Counted from the first letter of the stretch, positions 8,617 to 19,390 are shown. The stretch is DNA of 64,000 nt from Flavonifractor sp. An82 (GCF_002159265.1 NZ_NFHG01000001.1:496001-560000), one strand, 5' to 3'. Program-made: numbers and translations. The notes: generated by a model from the letters alone, not told the origin.

Positions 8617-8702
8617 GGCTCATGCCTCCTTTATGTGGGTTTGGTTCCAGTTTACACCCTCTGGCCTGCCATGACAAGCCTTTGCCCCGGCGGAAGTTTT
8701 CC

Positions 8703-8731
8703 TTGTCGCTGGGCCCATTTTATAGTATACT
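8703..8731 (+). promoter_or_regulatory. purB promoter
   Basis: TTGTCG (8703-8708) and TATACT (8726-8731) are 17 bases apart, 37 bases upstream of the purB start codon. There is no room for, and no sign of, a purine riboswitch. Confidence 0.65.
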
Positions 8732-8768
8732 GTATTGAGTCGATTTTACGAAAAAGAGGTTTTATGCC

Positions 8769-10208
8769 ATGGATCACGCCCGTTACGAAAGTCCCCTGTC
8801 CTCCCGCTACGCCAGCGACCAGATGCAGTACATCTTCTCCCCGGACAAGAAGTTCTCCACCTGGCGGCGGCTGTGGGTGGCCCTGGCCCGGGCCGAGATG
8901 GAGCTGGGTCTGCCGGTAAGTGCCGAGCAGGTGGCTGAGCTGGAAGCCCATCTCACCGACATTGACTACGACAAAGCCGCCCAGTACGAAAAGAAGCTGC
9001 GCCACGACGTAATGGCCCACGTCCACACCTACGGCGAGGCCTGCCCCAACGCCATGCCCATCATCCACCTGGGGGCCACCAGCTGCTACGTGGGGGACAA
9101 CACCGACGTGATCCTCATGCGGGAGGGCCTGTGCCTCATCCGGGACGAGCTGGTGCGTGTGCTGGACAAGCTGGCCAAGTTCGCCCGGCAGTACAAGGCT
9201 CTGCCCACCCTGGGCTTCACCCATTTCCAGCCTGCCCAGCTGGTCACCGTGGGCAAGCGGGCCACCCTGTGGATGAACGAGCTGCTGCTGGACCTGGCCG
9301 ATGTGGAGTACCGCATCGCCAATCTGAAGCTGCTGGGCTGCAAGGGCACCACCGGCACCCAGGCCTCCTTCCTGGAGCTCTTTGACGGGGACCATGCCAA
9401 GTGCCGGGAGCTGGACAAGAAGATCGCCGCCGAGATGGGCTTTGAGGCCACCGCCGCCGTGTCGGGGCAGACCTACTCCCGGAAGGTGGACTATCAGGTG
9501 GTTTCCACCCTGTCCGGCATCGCCCAGTCCGCCAGCAAGTTTGCCACCGACATGCGGCTGCTCTGCCACCTGAAGGAGGTGGAGGAGCCCTTTGAGAAGA
9601 ACCAGATCGGTTCCTCCGCCATGCCCTACAAGCGCAACCCCATGCGCTGCGAGCGCATCTGCGCCCTGGCCCGCTATGTGATGGCCGACGCGGTCAACCC
9701 CGCCGTGACCGCCGCCAGCCAGTGGTTCGAGCGCACCCTGGACGACTCGGCCAACAAGCGCCTCAGCGTGCCCGAGGCCTTCCTGGCGGTGGACGCCATC
9801 CTCAACATCTGGGCCAACGTAGCCGACGGCCTGGTGGTCCACGAGAAGGTCATTGAGAAGCACGTGCTGGAGGAGCTGCCCTTCATGGCCAGCGAGAACA
9901 TCATGATGGACGCCGTCAAGAAGGGGGGCAACCGCCAGGACCTCCACGAGCGCATCCGGGTGCTCAGCCAGCAGGCGGGGGCCAACGTGAAGGACCTGGG
10001 CCTGTCCAACAACCTGATCGACCTCATCGCCGCCGACCCGGCCTTCGCCATGCTCAGCCGGGAGGAGCTCACCGCCCATCTGGAGCCCAGCCGCTACATC
10101 GGCCGCTGCCCGGAGCAGGTGGAGGAGTTTTTGACCGAAGAGGTGGAGCCGGTGCTGGCCCGCTATCCCCATGCTCTGGAGGGCAAGACCGCAGAGCTGA
10201 AGGTATAA
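8769..10208 (+). CDS. purB: Adenylosuccinate lyase
   Basis: Acts twice in purine synthesis, cleaving SAICAR and adenylosuccinate with release of fumarate. The 479-residue sequence has the fumarase/aspartase superfamily signature [12 protein letters not shown] at about residue 281, HLGATS near the active-site histidine region, and the TQASFLELF segment. The start at 8769 has AAGAGG eight bases upstream. It is the first gene of a likely purB-pfkA pair, with 34 bases between them. The length is usual for the clostridial subgroup. No anomalies are seen. Confidence 0.96.
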   Translation: MDHARYESPLSSRYASDQMQYIFSPDKKFSTWRRLWVALARAEMELGLPVSAEQVAELEAHLTDIDYDKAAQYEKKLRHDVMAHVHTYGEACPNAMPIIHLGATSCYVGDNTDVILMREGLCLIRDELVRVLDKLAKFARQYKALPTLGFTHFQPAQLVTVGKRATLWMNELLLDLADVEYRIANLKLLGCKGTTGTQASFLELFDGDHAKCRELDKKIAAEMGFEATAAVSGQTYSRKVDYQVVSTLSGIAQSASKFATDMRLLCHLKEVEEPFEKNQIGSSAMPYKRNPMRCERICALARYVMADAVNPAVTAASQWFERTLDDSANKRLSVPEAFLAVDAILNIWANVADGLVVHEKVIEKHVLEELPFMASENIMMDAVKKGGNRQDLHERIRVLSQQAGANVKDLGLSNNLIDLIAADPAFAMLSREELTAHLEPSRYIGRCPEQVEEFLTEEVEPVLARYPHALEGKTAELKV

Positions 10209-10242
10209 CCAAGGTTTCGGGAAATACAAGGAGGTAATTGTC

Positions 10243-11226
10243 ATGGAAAAGGCAGTTCGACGCATTGGCGTATTTACCAGCGGAGGCGACGCCCCCGGCA
10301 TGAACGCGGCCATCCGTTCGGTGGTGCGTACCGCCGTTCACATGGGCATCGAGTGTATCGGCATCCGCCGGGGCTATCACGGCCTCATCAACGGCGACTT
10401 TGTGCCCCTGGATTTCGACAGCGTCAGCGGTCTGTCCCGCCGGGGCGGCACCATGCTGTACTCCGCCCGCAGCGAGGACTTCAAGTCCGAGGTGGGCCGG
10501 GAGCGGGCAGCCGCCACCTGCAAGCTGCTGGGGCTGGACGCCCTGGTGGGCATCGGCGGCGACGGCACCTTCCGGGGCCTGCTCACCCTGGCTGACAAGG
10601 GCCTGAGCGTCATCGGCATCCCCGGCACCATCGACAACGACATCGCCTGCTCCACCTACACCATCGGCTTTGACACCGCCTGCAACACCGCCCTGGAGTC
10701 CATCGACAAGCTGCGGGACACCATGCAGTCCCACGAGCGCTGCTCCGTGGTGGAGGTCATGGGCCGTCACGCCGGCCATGTGGCCCTCAACGTGGGCGTG
10801 GCCTGCGGCGCCACCGCCGTGGTGGTGCCCGAGCAGGTGGTCAACTACGAGGAGGACCTGATCGAGCCCATCCGCCGGGCCCGTCTGGCCGGACGCACCC
10901 ACTTCATGATCATCGTGGCCGAGGGCGTGGAGGGCGGCGCCTATGAGATCGCCAAGCACATCCACGAGGCCACCTCTCTGGACACCCGCGTGACTATCCT
11001 GGGCCACGTCCAGCGTGGCGGCGCGCCCTCTCTGCGGGACCGTGTTGCCGCCACCTACATGGGCTATGAGGCCGTGCGGCTGCTGGCCGAGGGCAAGACC
11101 TGCCGGGTGGTGGCCATGGACGGCGAGTCCTATGTGGACTACGACATCCACGAGGCCCTGGCCATGAAGAAGGGTCTGGACCAGCAGACCTACACCGTCA
11201 TGCGGGCCCTCACCGGCGTGCAGTAA
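10243..11226 (+). CDS. pfkA: ATP-dependent 6-phosphofructokinase
   Basis: The committed glycolytic step, phosphorylating fructose-6-phosphate. The N-terminal nucleotide loop FTSGGDAPGMNAAIR, the GGDGT motif and GTIDNDI catalytic segment are all present, as are MGRHAGH and the GHVQRGGAPS effector/substrate region. Gly in GGDG and PGTIDND (rather than the GGDD and PKTIDND forms) indicate the ATP-using rather than the pyrophosphate-using type. The 327-residue length is typical. AAGGAGG precedes the ATG, and a terminator follows, separating it from the downstream element. Confidence 0.96.
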   Translation: MEKAVRRIGVFTSGGDAPGMNAAIRSVVRTAVHMGIECIGIRRGYHGLINGDFVPLDFDSVSGLSRRGGTMLYSARSEDFKSEVGRERAAATCKLLGLDALVGIGGDGTFRGLLTLADKGLSVIGIPGTIDNDIACSTYTIGFDTACNTALESIDKLRDTMQSHERCSVVEVMGRHAGHVALNVGVACGATAVVVPEQVVNYEEDLIEPIRRARLAGRTHFMIIVAEGVEGGAYEIAKHIHEATSLDTRVTILGHVQRGGAPSLRDRVAATYMGYEAVRLLAEGKTCRVVAMDGESYVDYDIHEALAMKKGLDQQTYTVMRALTGVQ

Positions 11227-11240
11227 GTACATACCTCAGC

Positions 11241-11278
11241 GCGGAGGCGCGGCAAATGCCGCGTCTCCGCCTTTTTTT
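11241..11278 (+). terminator. Terminator after pfkA
   Basis: A GC-rich 13-bp stem (GCGGAGGCGCGGC with GCCGCGTCTCCGC, one G-T pair) around AAAT ends in seven Ts. It marks the core/element junction on the left side. Confidence 0.9.
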
Positions 11279-11346
11279 GCCCTTGGGTGTACCCAAACGT
11301 GCAACAAATCCCCCCAAACACCCCATAGGTGAAAGGGGGGAGGACC

Positions 11347-11829
11347 ATGAAGCTGGTGCGCTATGCCAGGGGAGGGGGGCTGACCAATTATCTGCCCCTG
11401 CCCAGAGCCCTGCTGGAGCTGGATCTGTCGGGGACGGCCCTGCTGCTCTACGCCCTGCTGCTGGACCGGGCCACCCTGTCCCAGAAGAACGGCTGGTGGG
11501 ACCGGGAGGGGTGGGTGTACGTGCGCTTTCCCATTCCAAAACTGGCGGCGGCGCTGGGGAGGGGGACGACCGCAGTCAAGCGCAGGCTGGCCGAACTGGA
11601 GCGGGCAGGTTTGATTTACCGGATGGTCCCAAAGCGGGGGGAGGCCAGCCAAATTTTTTTGTACCTGCCCGAGGACGCTTTTTGCACCGGGGGCAGGGGC
11701 CAAAAAGACCCGGGACCTGGTGCGAAAAGGACCCCAGACCGGGTGCAAAAAGGATCCCCTAACAACCTAAGGGAACCGCAAAAAGAGAACCACCTTTCTT
11801 ATCAATATGAAGAGGAGGAGAGTTTATAA
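11347..11829 (+). CDS. RepA_N-type replication initiator / helix-turn-helix protein
   Basis: A 160-residue protein whose N-terminal two-thirds resembles the RepA_N replication initiator domain of Firmicute plasmids and integrative elements: LPRALLELDLSGTALLLYALLLDRATLS, GWVYVRFPIPKLAAALGRGTTAVKRRLAELERAGLI, a winged helix. The C-terminal tail is low in complexity and charged (GPGAKRTP...EEEES). The ATG at 11347 follows a GGGGGGAGGA purine run; an upstream GTG at 11329 is less likely. The stop abuts the next gene's TTG start, so the two are coupled. With the DnaC-like neighbour it suggests initiator plus helicase loader. A host DnaD-like role is a less likely alternative. Confidence 0.72.
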   Translation: MKLVRYARGGGLTNYLPLPRALLELDLSGTALLLYALLLDRATLSQKNGWWDREGWVYVRFPIPKLAAALGRGTTAVKRRLAELERAGLIYRMVPKRGEASQIFLYLPEDAFCTGGRGQKDPGPGAKRTPDRVQKGSPNNLREPQKENHLSYQYEEEESL

Positions 11830-12501
11830 TTGGATGAGGAGGAATTGCTGCGCAAGGCTATGGAGCAGGAACGGGTCCGACGCATTGCCCAGAAGCGCAA
11901 GCGGGTGTTCGGCTCCGCCCAGGGGCTGATGAACTGCACCTTTGACCGGGACAGCGGGGGCGTGCCCCAGCTGTCCTACGCCCGGCGGTATGTGGACCAC
12001 TGGCCGGAGATGTACCGGGAGAATATGGGCCTGCTGTTCTGGGGCCCGGCGGGCACAGGGAAGACCTTCGCCGCCGCCTGCATCGCCAACGCCCTGACGG
12101 ACCGGGAGGTGAAGGTGCGGCTCATCACTCTGGGCGAGGCGCTGCTCAACCTGTTCGGCATGACCGGCGAGGGGCGCATCCAGTATCTGGAGGAGCTGAC
12201 CTCCTGCGGGCTGCTCATCCTGGACGACTTCGGCGTGGAGCGGCGGACACCGTACGCCCGGGAGCAGGTGTACGAGATCGTCAACCGCCGGTATCTGTCG
12301 GGGCTGCCCATGATCGTCACCACAAATCTGACCCTGAAGGAGCTGAAAGACGCCGACCGGGACGACGGACGTATCCATGACCGGGTGCTGGAGCGCTGTG
12401 TGCCGGTGTGCTTCGACGGGCCCAGCCTGCGGCGGGAAAAGGCCGCCCAGAAGCTCCGCCGGGCTAAGGAGCTGCTGGAGGCCGACGGCCCGGCGGATTG
12501 A
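11830..12501 (+). CDS. DnaC-like AAA+ helicase loader
   Basis: A 223-residue ATPase of the DnaC/IstB-like group. Walker A is GPAGTGKT at residues 72-79, Walker B LLILDDFG follows near residue 135, and a sensor-like TTNLTLKEL segment comes next. It probably loads the replicative helicase at the origin used by the preceding initiator. The start is a TTG at 11830, immediately after the upstream stop; AGGAGG at 11813-11818 is 11 bases upstream and no better ATG is near. IstB (insertion-sequence helper) is the alternative assignment, but no IstA transposase is present. A palindrome belonging to the CAACAAAA family starts about 50 bases after the stop. Confidence 0.85.
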   Translation: MDEEELLRKAMEQERVRRIAQKRKRVFGSAQGLMNCTFDRDSGGVPQLSYARRYVDHWPEMYRENMGLLFWGPAGTGKTFAAACIANALTDREVKVRLITLGEALLNLFGMTGEGRIQYLEELTSCGLLILDDFGVERRTPYAREQVYEIVNRRYLSGLPMIVTTNLTLKELKDADRDDGRIHDRVLERCVPVCFDGPSLRREKAAQKLRRAKELLEADGPAD

Positions 12502-12549
12502 CAAAGCCGGCGCGGGATGGTATCGTTGAGTTTGCAAATGCAAATCACA

Positions 12550-12573
12550 CAACAGCGTTTTTTATTTTGTTGG
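12550..12573. repeat. Palindromic site A (degenerate CAACA...TTTTGTTG)
   Basis: The right half TATTTTGTTGG is intact at 12563-12573. The left half is only partly conserved (CAACA at 12550-12554), with a spacer of about seven bases if the arms are taken as eight. The right half plus downstream G-rich sequence resembles site C at 15483-15504. Confidence 0.55.
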
Positions 12574-12641
12574 AGCGGCGGAGAGCCGGAGGCCGGAATT
12601 TGGCCGGGGCCGGACCCGCCGGGGGGACCCCTGTGGGCCTC

Positions 12642-12681
12642 AACTATAAACTCAACAAAATAAACTGCCGTTTTGTTGAGT
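12642..12681. repeat. Palindromic site B, direct-repeat partner of site D
   Basis: Eleven-base perfect arms, ACTCAACAAAA (12650-12660) and TTTTGTTGAGT (12671-12681), surround ten bases. The 23 bases starting at AACTATAAACTC match the start of site D in 21 positions and in the same orientation, 2.94 kb apart. Confidence 0.75.
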
Positions 12682-12708
12682 ACAAGGCGGGGCAAGGTGC
12701 AGATAACA

Positions 12709-12740
12709 GGGAGTGCGGAGAGGTCCGTACTCCCTTCTTT
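12709..12740 (+). terminator. Probable terminator of the repA-dnaC-like transcript
   Basis: The stem GGGAGTGCGGA (12709-12719) pairs with TCCGTACTCCC (12724-12734, one G-T pair) and is followed by TTCTTT. Confidence 0.6.
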
Positions 12741-13732
12741 CGTCCCCGCCCGTGGCGGGAGCGGGGGCCGCAGCGCGGCCCCATGCCCCTGCGCCTCCCC
12801 CCTCCCACGGGAGGGGGGACGGGAGGGGGAAGGGCAAAAAGAAAGCGCCCGCCCTCCACCATGGCCTACGTCCAGCCTTGCGGCTGGCGGTGGAGAGCGG
12901 GACGCCCCTGCATCACCCATGGTAGCACAGATGTTCCAGGTTGTCAAGACCCAGGCCCCACCGCGCCGCCCCTTGCTGTCCGAAGATCGGGCCGGGGGAG
13001 GCGGTCAAGGGCGGCCCCTGGCCGCCTGGCTGGACCCTTGACCGCCGCTGCGCGGTCTGATACCCCAACGGAGGGGGGCGCGGCGCGGCAAAGGGCGGCC
13101 GCAGGCCGCCCCCAGCGCCCCCCGGAGGGAGGAAGGCGCGGCGGCCCATGGCGATAGCCGGGCCGCCCGACAGGGGCCCGGGGAGGGGGCACCGGCGCGG
13201 CGCGGACGGGGCGAAGGGCCGCCCGGAGCAGCCCAAGGGCGAGCACCCCCGCAGCGAGCCCGCAGCGGCGCGCAGGGGGGACCGCACGACCCCCACGCCG
13301 GGGGCCGAGGCGGGGGCGAGGCAAGCCCGCCCACGCCCGGACCCGCCCACGCCGCAGCGGGGGCCGCCGGGGGAGCACCGGGACCGCGCCGACGGGCGCA
13401 GGCGGCCCGCCGACAGGCCGAAGCGACCCCCACAGCGACCCAAAGGGAGCGGAGGGGGCCCGAGCCAGGGCCAGCGCGGCCCAGGGGGCCGCAGGGGCCC
13501 AGGCCGGGAGCAAGCCCGGAGCGGAGGCCGGGCCGCCGGGCAAGGCCCGCAGCGGGCCGACCGGAGCGCAGGGGGGCCAAGGCCGAGCATACCGATGATG
13601 TTCCGCCGCTCACCAGCGGCGGAACAACCGGGGCCGCCCCCCTCGACGGGGGGCAGGACCCGGCTCCATGCGGTCACGCTGCCGGGCTCCCTTACTTGAT
13701 ACAGGGACAGTATTCCGTCACCCACCAGACCC
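12741..13732. other. Gene-poor, extremely GC-rich kilobase; candidate origin region
   Basis: No convincing gene lies here. Long open frames on both strands are Pro/Arg/Gly/Ala-rich composition artefacts of very high GC. Notable structures are a CCCCCCTCCC/GGGAGGGGGG hairpin near 12807-12829, a CCAGCC-TTGC-GGCTGG hairpin near 12875, and a perfect 11-bp hairpin GTTCCGCCGCT/AGCGGCGGAAC with CACC loop at 13600-13625, about 108 bases upstream of the HUH Rep start. The last is placed where a rolling-circle double-strand origin could lie; that role is inferred only from position. Confidence 0.5.
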
Positions 13733-14734
13733 ATGGACGACTTCATCAAGAATCCCATGAGCGTTTCGGCGCTGCTGGCTCGGTCCGGCTCTGGCCGGGG
13801 CGGCCTGTGTCATACCGCCAGGGTCAAGACCTATCCCGACGGCTCCAGGGAGGTCCTGGTCTGCGATCAGGCCATCTTCCATCCCCAGGGATGGGAGAGG
13901 GCCGGGGAGCGCCCGCCTCGCCGCAGGCGGGCCCAGGAGACTCCCGAGAGGCCCCCGGAGGTCAGGGGGCGGGACAATCTGGACCGCTCCCTGCGCAGGG
14001 CCAGGGCCCAGGTCCGGGACCTGGCACTGGCCAACCCCTTCCGCTGGTTCGTCACCCTCACCCTGGACCAGGCCAAGGTGGACCGCTACGACATGGCCAG
14101 CATCACCCGGCGGCTCAACGCCTGGTTGGACAACCAGGTGCGCCGCCACGGCCTGGCCTACGTCCTGGTGCCGGAACGGCACAAGGACGGGGCCATCCAC
14201 TTCCACGGCTTCTTCAACGACGCGGTGAAGGCCGTGGACAGCGGCCACAGGGACAGGGAAGGGCACCCCGTCTACAACCTCCCCGCCTGGTCCCTGGGCT
14301 TCACCACCGCCATCGAACTCTATGGCGACTACCACGCCGCTGTGGGCTACGTCTGCAAGTACATCGGCAAGCAGGGCGACAAGCCCGGCGGGCGATGGTA
14401 CTACTCCGGAGGCGATCTCCAGCGCCCGGCGGTGGAGTTCGCCGACGTGAGCATCCGGGAGGCGGTGGACCTGGCCCCGGAGGGCGGGGTCCACCACTTC
14501 GACGTGCCGGAGGCCGGGCTGTCCTTCGTCCTGGTCCGGACCCGGCCAGTGGCAAGAGAGGAGGAACCACAGTGGCAGGGATGGGACCTGCGCTGCGCTG
14601 CCCCTGGTGGGGTCAGTGCGCCGTCCACAGCTGCGTGGGCTATGTCCGCCTGTGCGCGGAGCGCTGGGCGGCGGACCAAAGCGCCCGAATACCAGTTCGA
14701 GAATCAGGAGCAGTTGACAATTTTCGGAAAGTGA
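13733..14734 (+). CDS. HUH-endonuclease rolling-circle replication initiator
   Basis: A 333-residue Rep-type protein. Motif 1 is WFVTLTLD, motif 2 is the HUH signature within HKDGAIHFHGFFND (metal-binding histidines near residues 156-158), and motif 3 is YVCKYIGKQ near residues 206-214, with the nicking tyrosine and lysine. It should nick a double-strand origin and stay attached to the 5' end. The N-terminus (residues 1-100) is Arg/Pro-rich. The ATG at 13733 has no clear Shine-Dalgarno, so the start is uncertain. It is followed by two hairpins and a small tyrosine recombinase, and both lie between palindromes B and D. The match is to Reps of Firmicute plasmids and integrative elements rather than to a chromosomal gene. 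Confidence 0.85.
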   Translation: MDDFIKNPMSVSALLARSGSGRGGLCHTARVKTYPDGSREVLVCDQAIFHPQGWERAGERPPRRRRAQETPERPPEVRGRDNLDRSLRRARAQVRDLALANPFRWFVTLTLDQAKVDRYDMASITRRLNAWLDNQVRRHGLAYVLVPERHKDGAIHFHGFFNDAVKAVDSGHRDREGHPVYNLPAWSLGFTTAIELYGDYHAAVGYVCKYIGKQGDKPGGRWYYSGGDLQRPAVEFADVSIREAVDLAPEGGVHHFDVPEAGLSFVLVRTRPVAREEEPQWQGWDLRCAAPGGVSAPSTAAWAMSACARSAGRRTKAPEYQFENQEQLTIFGK

Positions 14735-14790
14735 AGCCGACCGCCCAAAGCCTGGGGCCCAGAGGGCCCAGGCGGGGCGGGGCGGCAAAG

Positions 14791-14813
14791 TGCCCCCCGG
14801 AATCCGGGGGGCA
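14791..14813 (+). promoter_or_regulatory. Hairpin overlapping the leader of the small recombinase gene
   Basis: Ten-bp perfect arms TGCCCCCCGG and CCGGGGGGCA around AAT lie directly upstream of the AAGGGAGG ribosome-binding site at 14815-14822. There is no T-run. It may limit transcript or translation flow from rep; the function is inferred. Confidence 0.4.
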
Positions 14814-14826
14814 GAAGGGAGGATGC

Positions 14827-15357
14827 ATGAGGACAGGATACCTGTTGGAGCGGGAGGTGGGCCACGTTCTGGCCGCCCTCACGCCGTCAAACCGGCTGGT
14901 CTGCCGGGTCTGTTTACACACCGGCCTGCGGGTGGGGGACGTGCTGGCCCTACGGACGCAGCAGCTTGCGCCCCACTTCTGGGTGGTGGAGCGCAAGACA
15001 GGCAAGCGCAGGCAGGTGGGCCTGCCTGCGGGCCTGCTGCGCGACATCAAGGCCCAGGCCGGGGAGGTCTGGGCCTTTCCGGGCCGCAACCCGGCCAAGC
15101 CCAGGACCCGGCAGGCCGTATGGGCCGACGTGAAGCGGGCCGCCAAGGCGTTCCGGCTGGTCCAGAACGTGGGGCCCCACAGCTTCCGCAAGGTCTACGC
15201 CGTGGAGCTGCTGCGCAAGTACGGCGACCTGGACCGGGTGCGCCGGGCGCTCAACCACGGCAGCTGTGCCACCACCATGATCTACGCCATGGCCGACCGG
15301 CTCATGACCGCCAAGGGCAAGGCAAAGACCGGGCGCGGCGGCATCACCGTCTGGTGA
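14827..15357 (+). CDS. Minimal tyrosine recombinase (catalytic domain only)
   Basis: A 176-residue protein corresponding to only the catalytic domain of tyrosine recombinases; the usual N-terminal core-binding domain is absent. The catalytic set is visible in order: Arg in TGLRVGDVL, Lys in ERKTGKRRQ, His/Arg in GPHSFRK, His in ALNHGS, and the nucleophile Tyr in TMIYAMAD. The ATG at 14827 is four bases after AAGGGAGG. Similar short integrases occur in some mobile elements, where they process dimers or integrate with helper proteins. It is transcribed with the HUH Rep and lies inside the direct repeats B/D, so it is a candidate for resolving or integrating the module. Confidence 0.82.
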   Translation: MRTGYLLEREVGHVLAALTPSNRLVCRVCLHTGLRVGDVLALRTQQLAPHFWVVERKTGKRRQVGLPAGLLRDIKAQAGEVWAFPGRNPAKPRTRQAVWADVKRAAKAFRLVQNVGPHSFRKVYAVELLRKYGDLDRVRRALNHGSCATTMIYAMADRLMTAKGKAKTGRGGITVW

Positions 15358-15373
15358 CATCGTCAATTCCCAG

Positions 15374-15403
15374 TTGACACACCGGCCCCGCCTGTGGTAT
15401 GCT
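15374..15403 (+). promoter_or_regulatory. Promoter upstream of the small ORF and Xer-type gene
   Basis: A consensus TTGACA (15374-15379) and TATGCT (15398-15403) are 18 bases apart. It lies 26 bases upstream of a GTG-started small ORF and could also drive the Xer-type recombinase at 15640. Confidence 0.65.
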
Positions 15404-15428
15404 GGCTCCGTTGAGAGGAGGTGCCGAC

Positions 15429-15575
15429 GTGACGGACGTGCTGCGGATCGCTCCGGGCTCCCGCACCAGGCAGCCTTGCGCTCAACAAAACGGCTATTTT
15501 GTTGGCGGGCGGGTCGATACCGCCCGCGGAAGTTCAGTCCTTGAAGAAGCCGGCCCCGAGAGGGGACGGCTATGA
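15429..15575 (+). CDS. Possible 48-residue small protein or leader peptide
   Basis: A GTG start at 15429 lies seven bases after GAGAGGAGG and downstream of a good promoter. The frame runs 48 codons to TGA at 15573-15575, beginning VTDVLRIAPGSRTRQ and ending EAGPERGRL. No family is recognised. Palindrome C falls inside the frame, so recombination or protein binding there would affect it. It may be a leader peptide for the recombinase gene or may not be translated in any meaningful way. Confidence 0.4.
   Translation: MTDVLRIAPGSRTRQPCAQQNGYFVGGRVDTARGSSVLEEAGPERGRL
15483..15504. repeat. Palindromic site C (8-bp arms, 6-bp centre)
   Basis: CAACAAAA (15483-15490) and TTTTGTTG (15497-15504) flank CGGCTA. 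Two perfect inverted arms around a 6-bp centre have the geometry of a tyrosine-recombinase core site. It lies upstream of the Xer-type gene and about 109 bases from site D. Confidence 0.7.
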
Positions 15576-15581
15576 ATTTAA

Positions 15582-15617
15582 ACTACGAACTCAACAAAAT
15601 AAAAATTTTGTTGAGTT
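15582..15617. repeat. Palindromic site D, direct-repeat partner of site B
   Basis: Arms AACTCAACAAAAT (15588-15600) and ATTTTGTTGAGTT (15605-15617) form a 13-bp perfect inverted repeat. Reduced to the 8-bp core arms of site C it has the same 6-bp spacer. The left part repeats site B in direct orientation. The Xer-type gene begins 23 bases downstream. Confidence 0.75.
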
Positions 15618-15639
15618 GAGAGGAGGGGAAAAGCCCCCA

Positions 15640-16659
15640 ATGGACCACAATGACTATAAACTGACCGCCCCGGAGCTGCTGCGCAATTTCCTGGTCTACC
15701 ACGAGACCATCCAGGGCCACTCCAAAAAAACCGTGGATGAATACTATCTGGACCTGCGCAACTTCTTCCGCTACATCAAGCTGGAAAAAGGCCGTGTGCC
15801 CCGGACCACGCCCCTGGACCAGATCGACATTGACGACCTGGACCTGGACCTGGCCCGCTCTGTGACGCTCAGCGACGTGTACAGCTACATGAGCTACCTC
15901 AGCCGGGACCGGGCCAAGCACGCCAACAGCCCCACCTCCGGCTACGGCCTGGAACCCTCCGCCCGGGCCCGCAAGATCGCCGCCATCCGCTCCTTTTATA
16001 AGTATCTCTCCAGCAAGGCCAAGCTGATCGGTGAAAACCCCATGCAGGACCTGGATTCCCCCCGGCTGAAAAAATCCCTGCCCCGGTATCTGTCCCTGGA
16101 CGAGTCCATCCTGCTGCTGGAGGCCGTGGACGAGCCCAACCGGGCCAGAGATTACTGCATTTTGATCCTGTTCCTCAACTGCGGGCTGCGAATTTCGGAG
16201 TTAGTTGGTCTTAACTTGACCGATGTGCGGCAGGAGCAGCTCCGGGTGCTGGGCAAAGGCAACAAGGAACGGATGATTTTCCTAAACGAGGCCTGCCGGG
16301 ACGCCCTGGATGACTGGCTGGCGGAGCGGAACAACCAGGCGGCGGCGGACAAAAACGCCCTCTTCCTCACCCGCTCCCACACCCGGATGACCACGGCGGC
16401 CGTCCATTATATGGTAAAGCAGCGGCTTTTGAAGGCAGGACTGGACCCGTCCCTCTACTCCAGCCACAAGCTGCGCCACACCGCCGCCACCCTGATGCTG
16501 CAAAACGGCGTGGATGTGCGTACCCTCCAGGAGGTGCTGGGCCACGAGAACCTGAACACCACCCAGATCTACACCCACGTGGACAACGAAAACCTCCGTG
16601 CCGCCGCCAAGGCCAATCCCCTGGGTAAGGTGCGGAAAAAGAGCAAACAGAGCGAATAA
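15640..16659 (+). CDS. Xer-family tyrosine recombinase
   Basis: A 339-residue recombinase with both an N-terminal SAM-like core-binding domain (LLRNFLVYHETIQGHSKKTVDEYYLDLRNFFRY) and a C-terminal catalytic domain. Active-site residues are Arg in NCGLRISELVGL, Lys in GKGNKERM, HKLRHTAAT (His-x-x-Arg), His in EVLGHENL, and Tyr in TTQIYTHV. It is XerC/XerD-like in length and motifs. The ATG at 15640 is 14 bases after AGGAGG, a long spacing, but upstream frame sequence does not look protein-like. Sites C and D sit directly before it, as attP sites often sit beside an integrase. It could be the host's dimer-resolution enzyme or the element's integrase; the sequence alone does not decide. Confidence 0.88.
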   Translation: MDHNDYKLTAPELLRNFLVYHETIQGHSKKTVDEYYLDLRNFFRYIKLEKGRVPRTTPLDQIDIDDLDLDLARSVTLSDVYSYMSYLSRDRAKHANSPTSGYGLEPSARARKIAAIRSFYKYLSSKAKLIGENPMQDLDSPRLKKSLPRYLSLDESILLLEAVDEPNRARDYCILILFLNCGLRISELVGLNLTDVRQEQLRVLGKGNKERMIFLNEACRDALDDWLAERNNQAAADKNALFLTRSHTRMTTAAVHYMVKQRLLKAGLDPSLYSSHKLRHTAATLMLQNGVDVRTLQEVLGHENLNTTQIYTHVDNENLRAAAKANPLGKVRKKSKQSE

Positions 16660-16665
16660 GATCGC

Positions 16666-16706
16666 AAACCCCCCGCCGCCGGATCACGCCCGGCGGCGGG
16701 GGGTTT
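16666..16706. terminator. Terminator between the Xer-type gene and ligA
   Basis: The stem AAACCCCCCGCCGCCGG pairs with CCGGCGGCGGGGGGTTT across a short loop. A- and T-ends on both sides fit bidirectional use between convergent genes. Confidence 0.85.
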
Positions 16707-16712
16707 CTATCC

Positions 16713-19326
<2,614 letters not shown>

Positions 19327-19390
19327 AAGATCCCTCCTTTTTCTGAAAACATGATACCACAGAAAAAAGAGGGCGTGTCTTACGCTTTTC

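Noticed and set aside
8652-10313. 553-codon minus-strand frame opposite purB, and the 597-codon plus-strand frame opposite the PPK2 gene
   Set aside because: Both are antisense shadows of well-defined enzymes and show repetitive composition without domain motifs.
11830-12501. IstB of an IS21-like insertion sequence
   Set aside because: There is no IstA transposase or terminal repeat, and the gene is coupled to a RepA_N-type initiator, so a helicase loader fits better.
12913-13758. Several 180-280-codon frames on both strands in the GC-rich kilobase
   Set aside because: All six frames are largely open because stop codons are AT-rich; translations are Pro/Arg/Gly/Ala low-complexity and lack starts with ribosome-binding sites.
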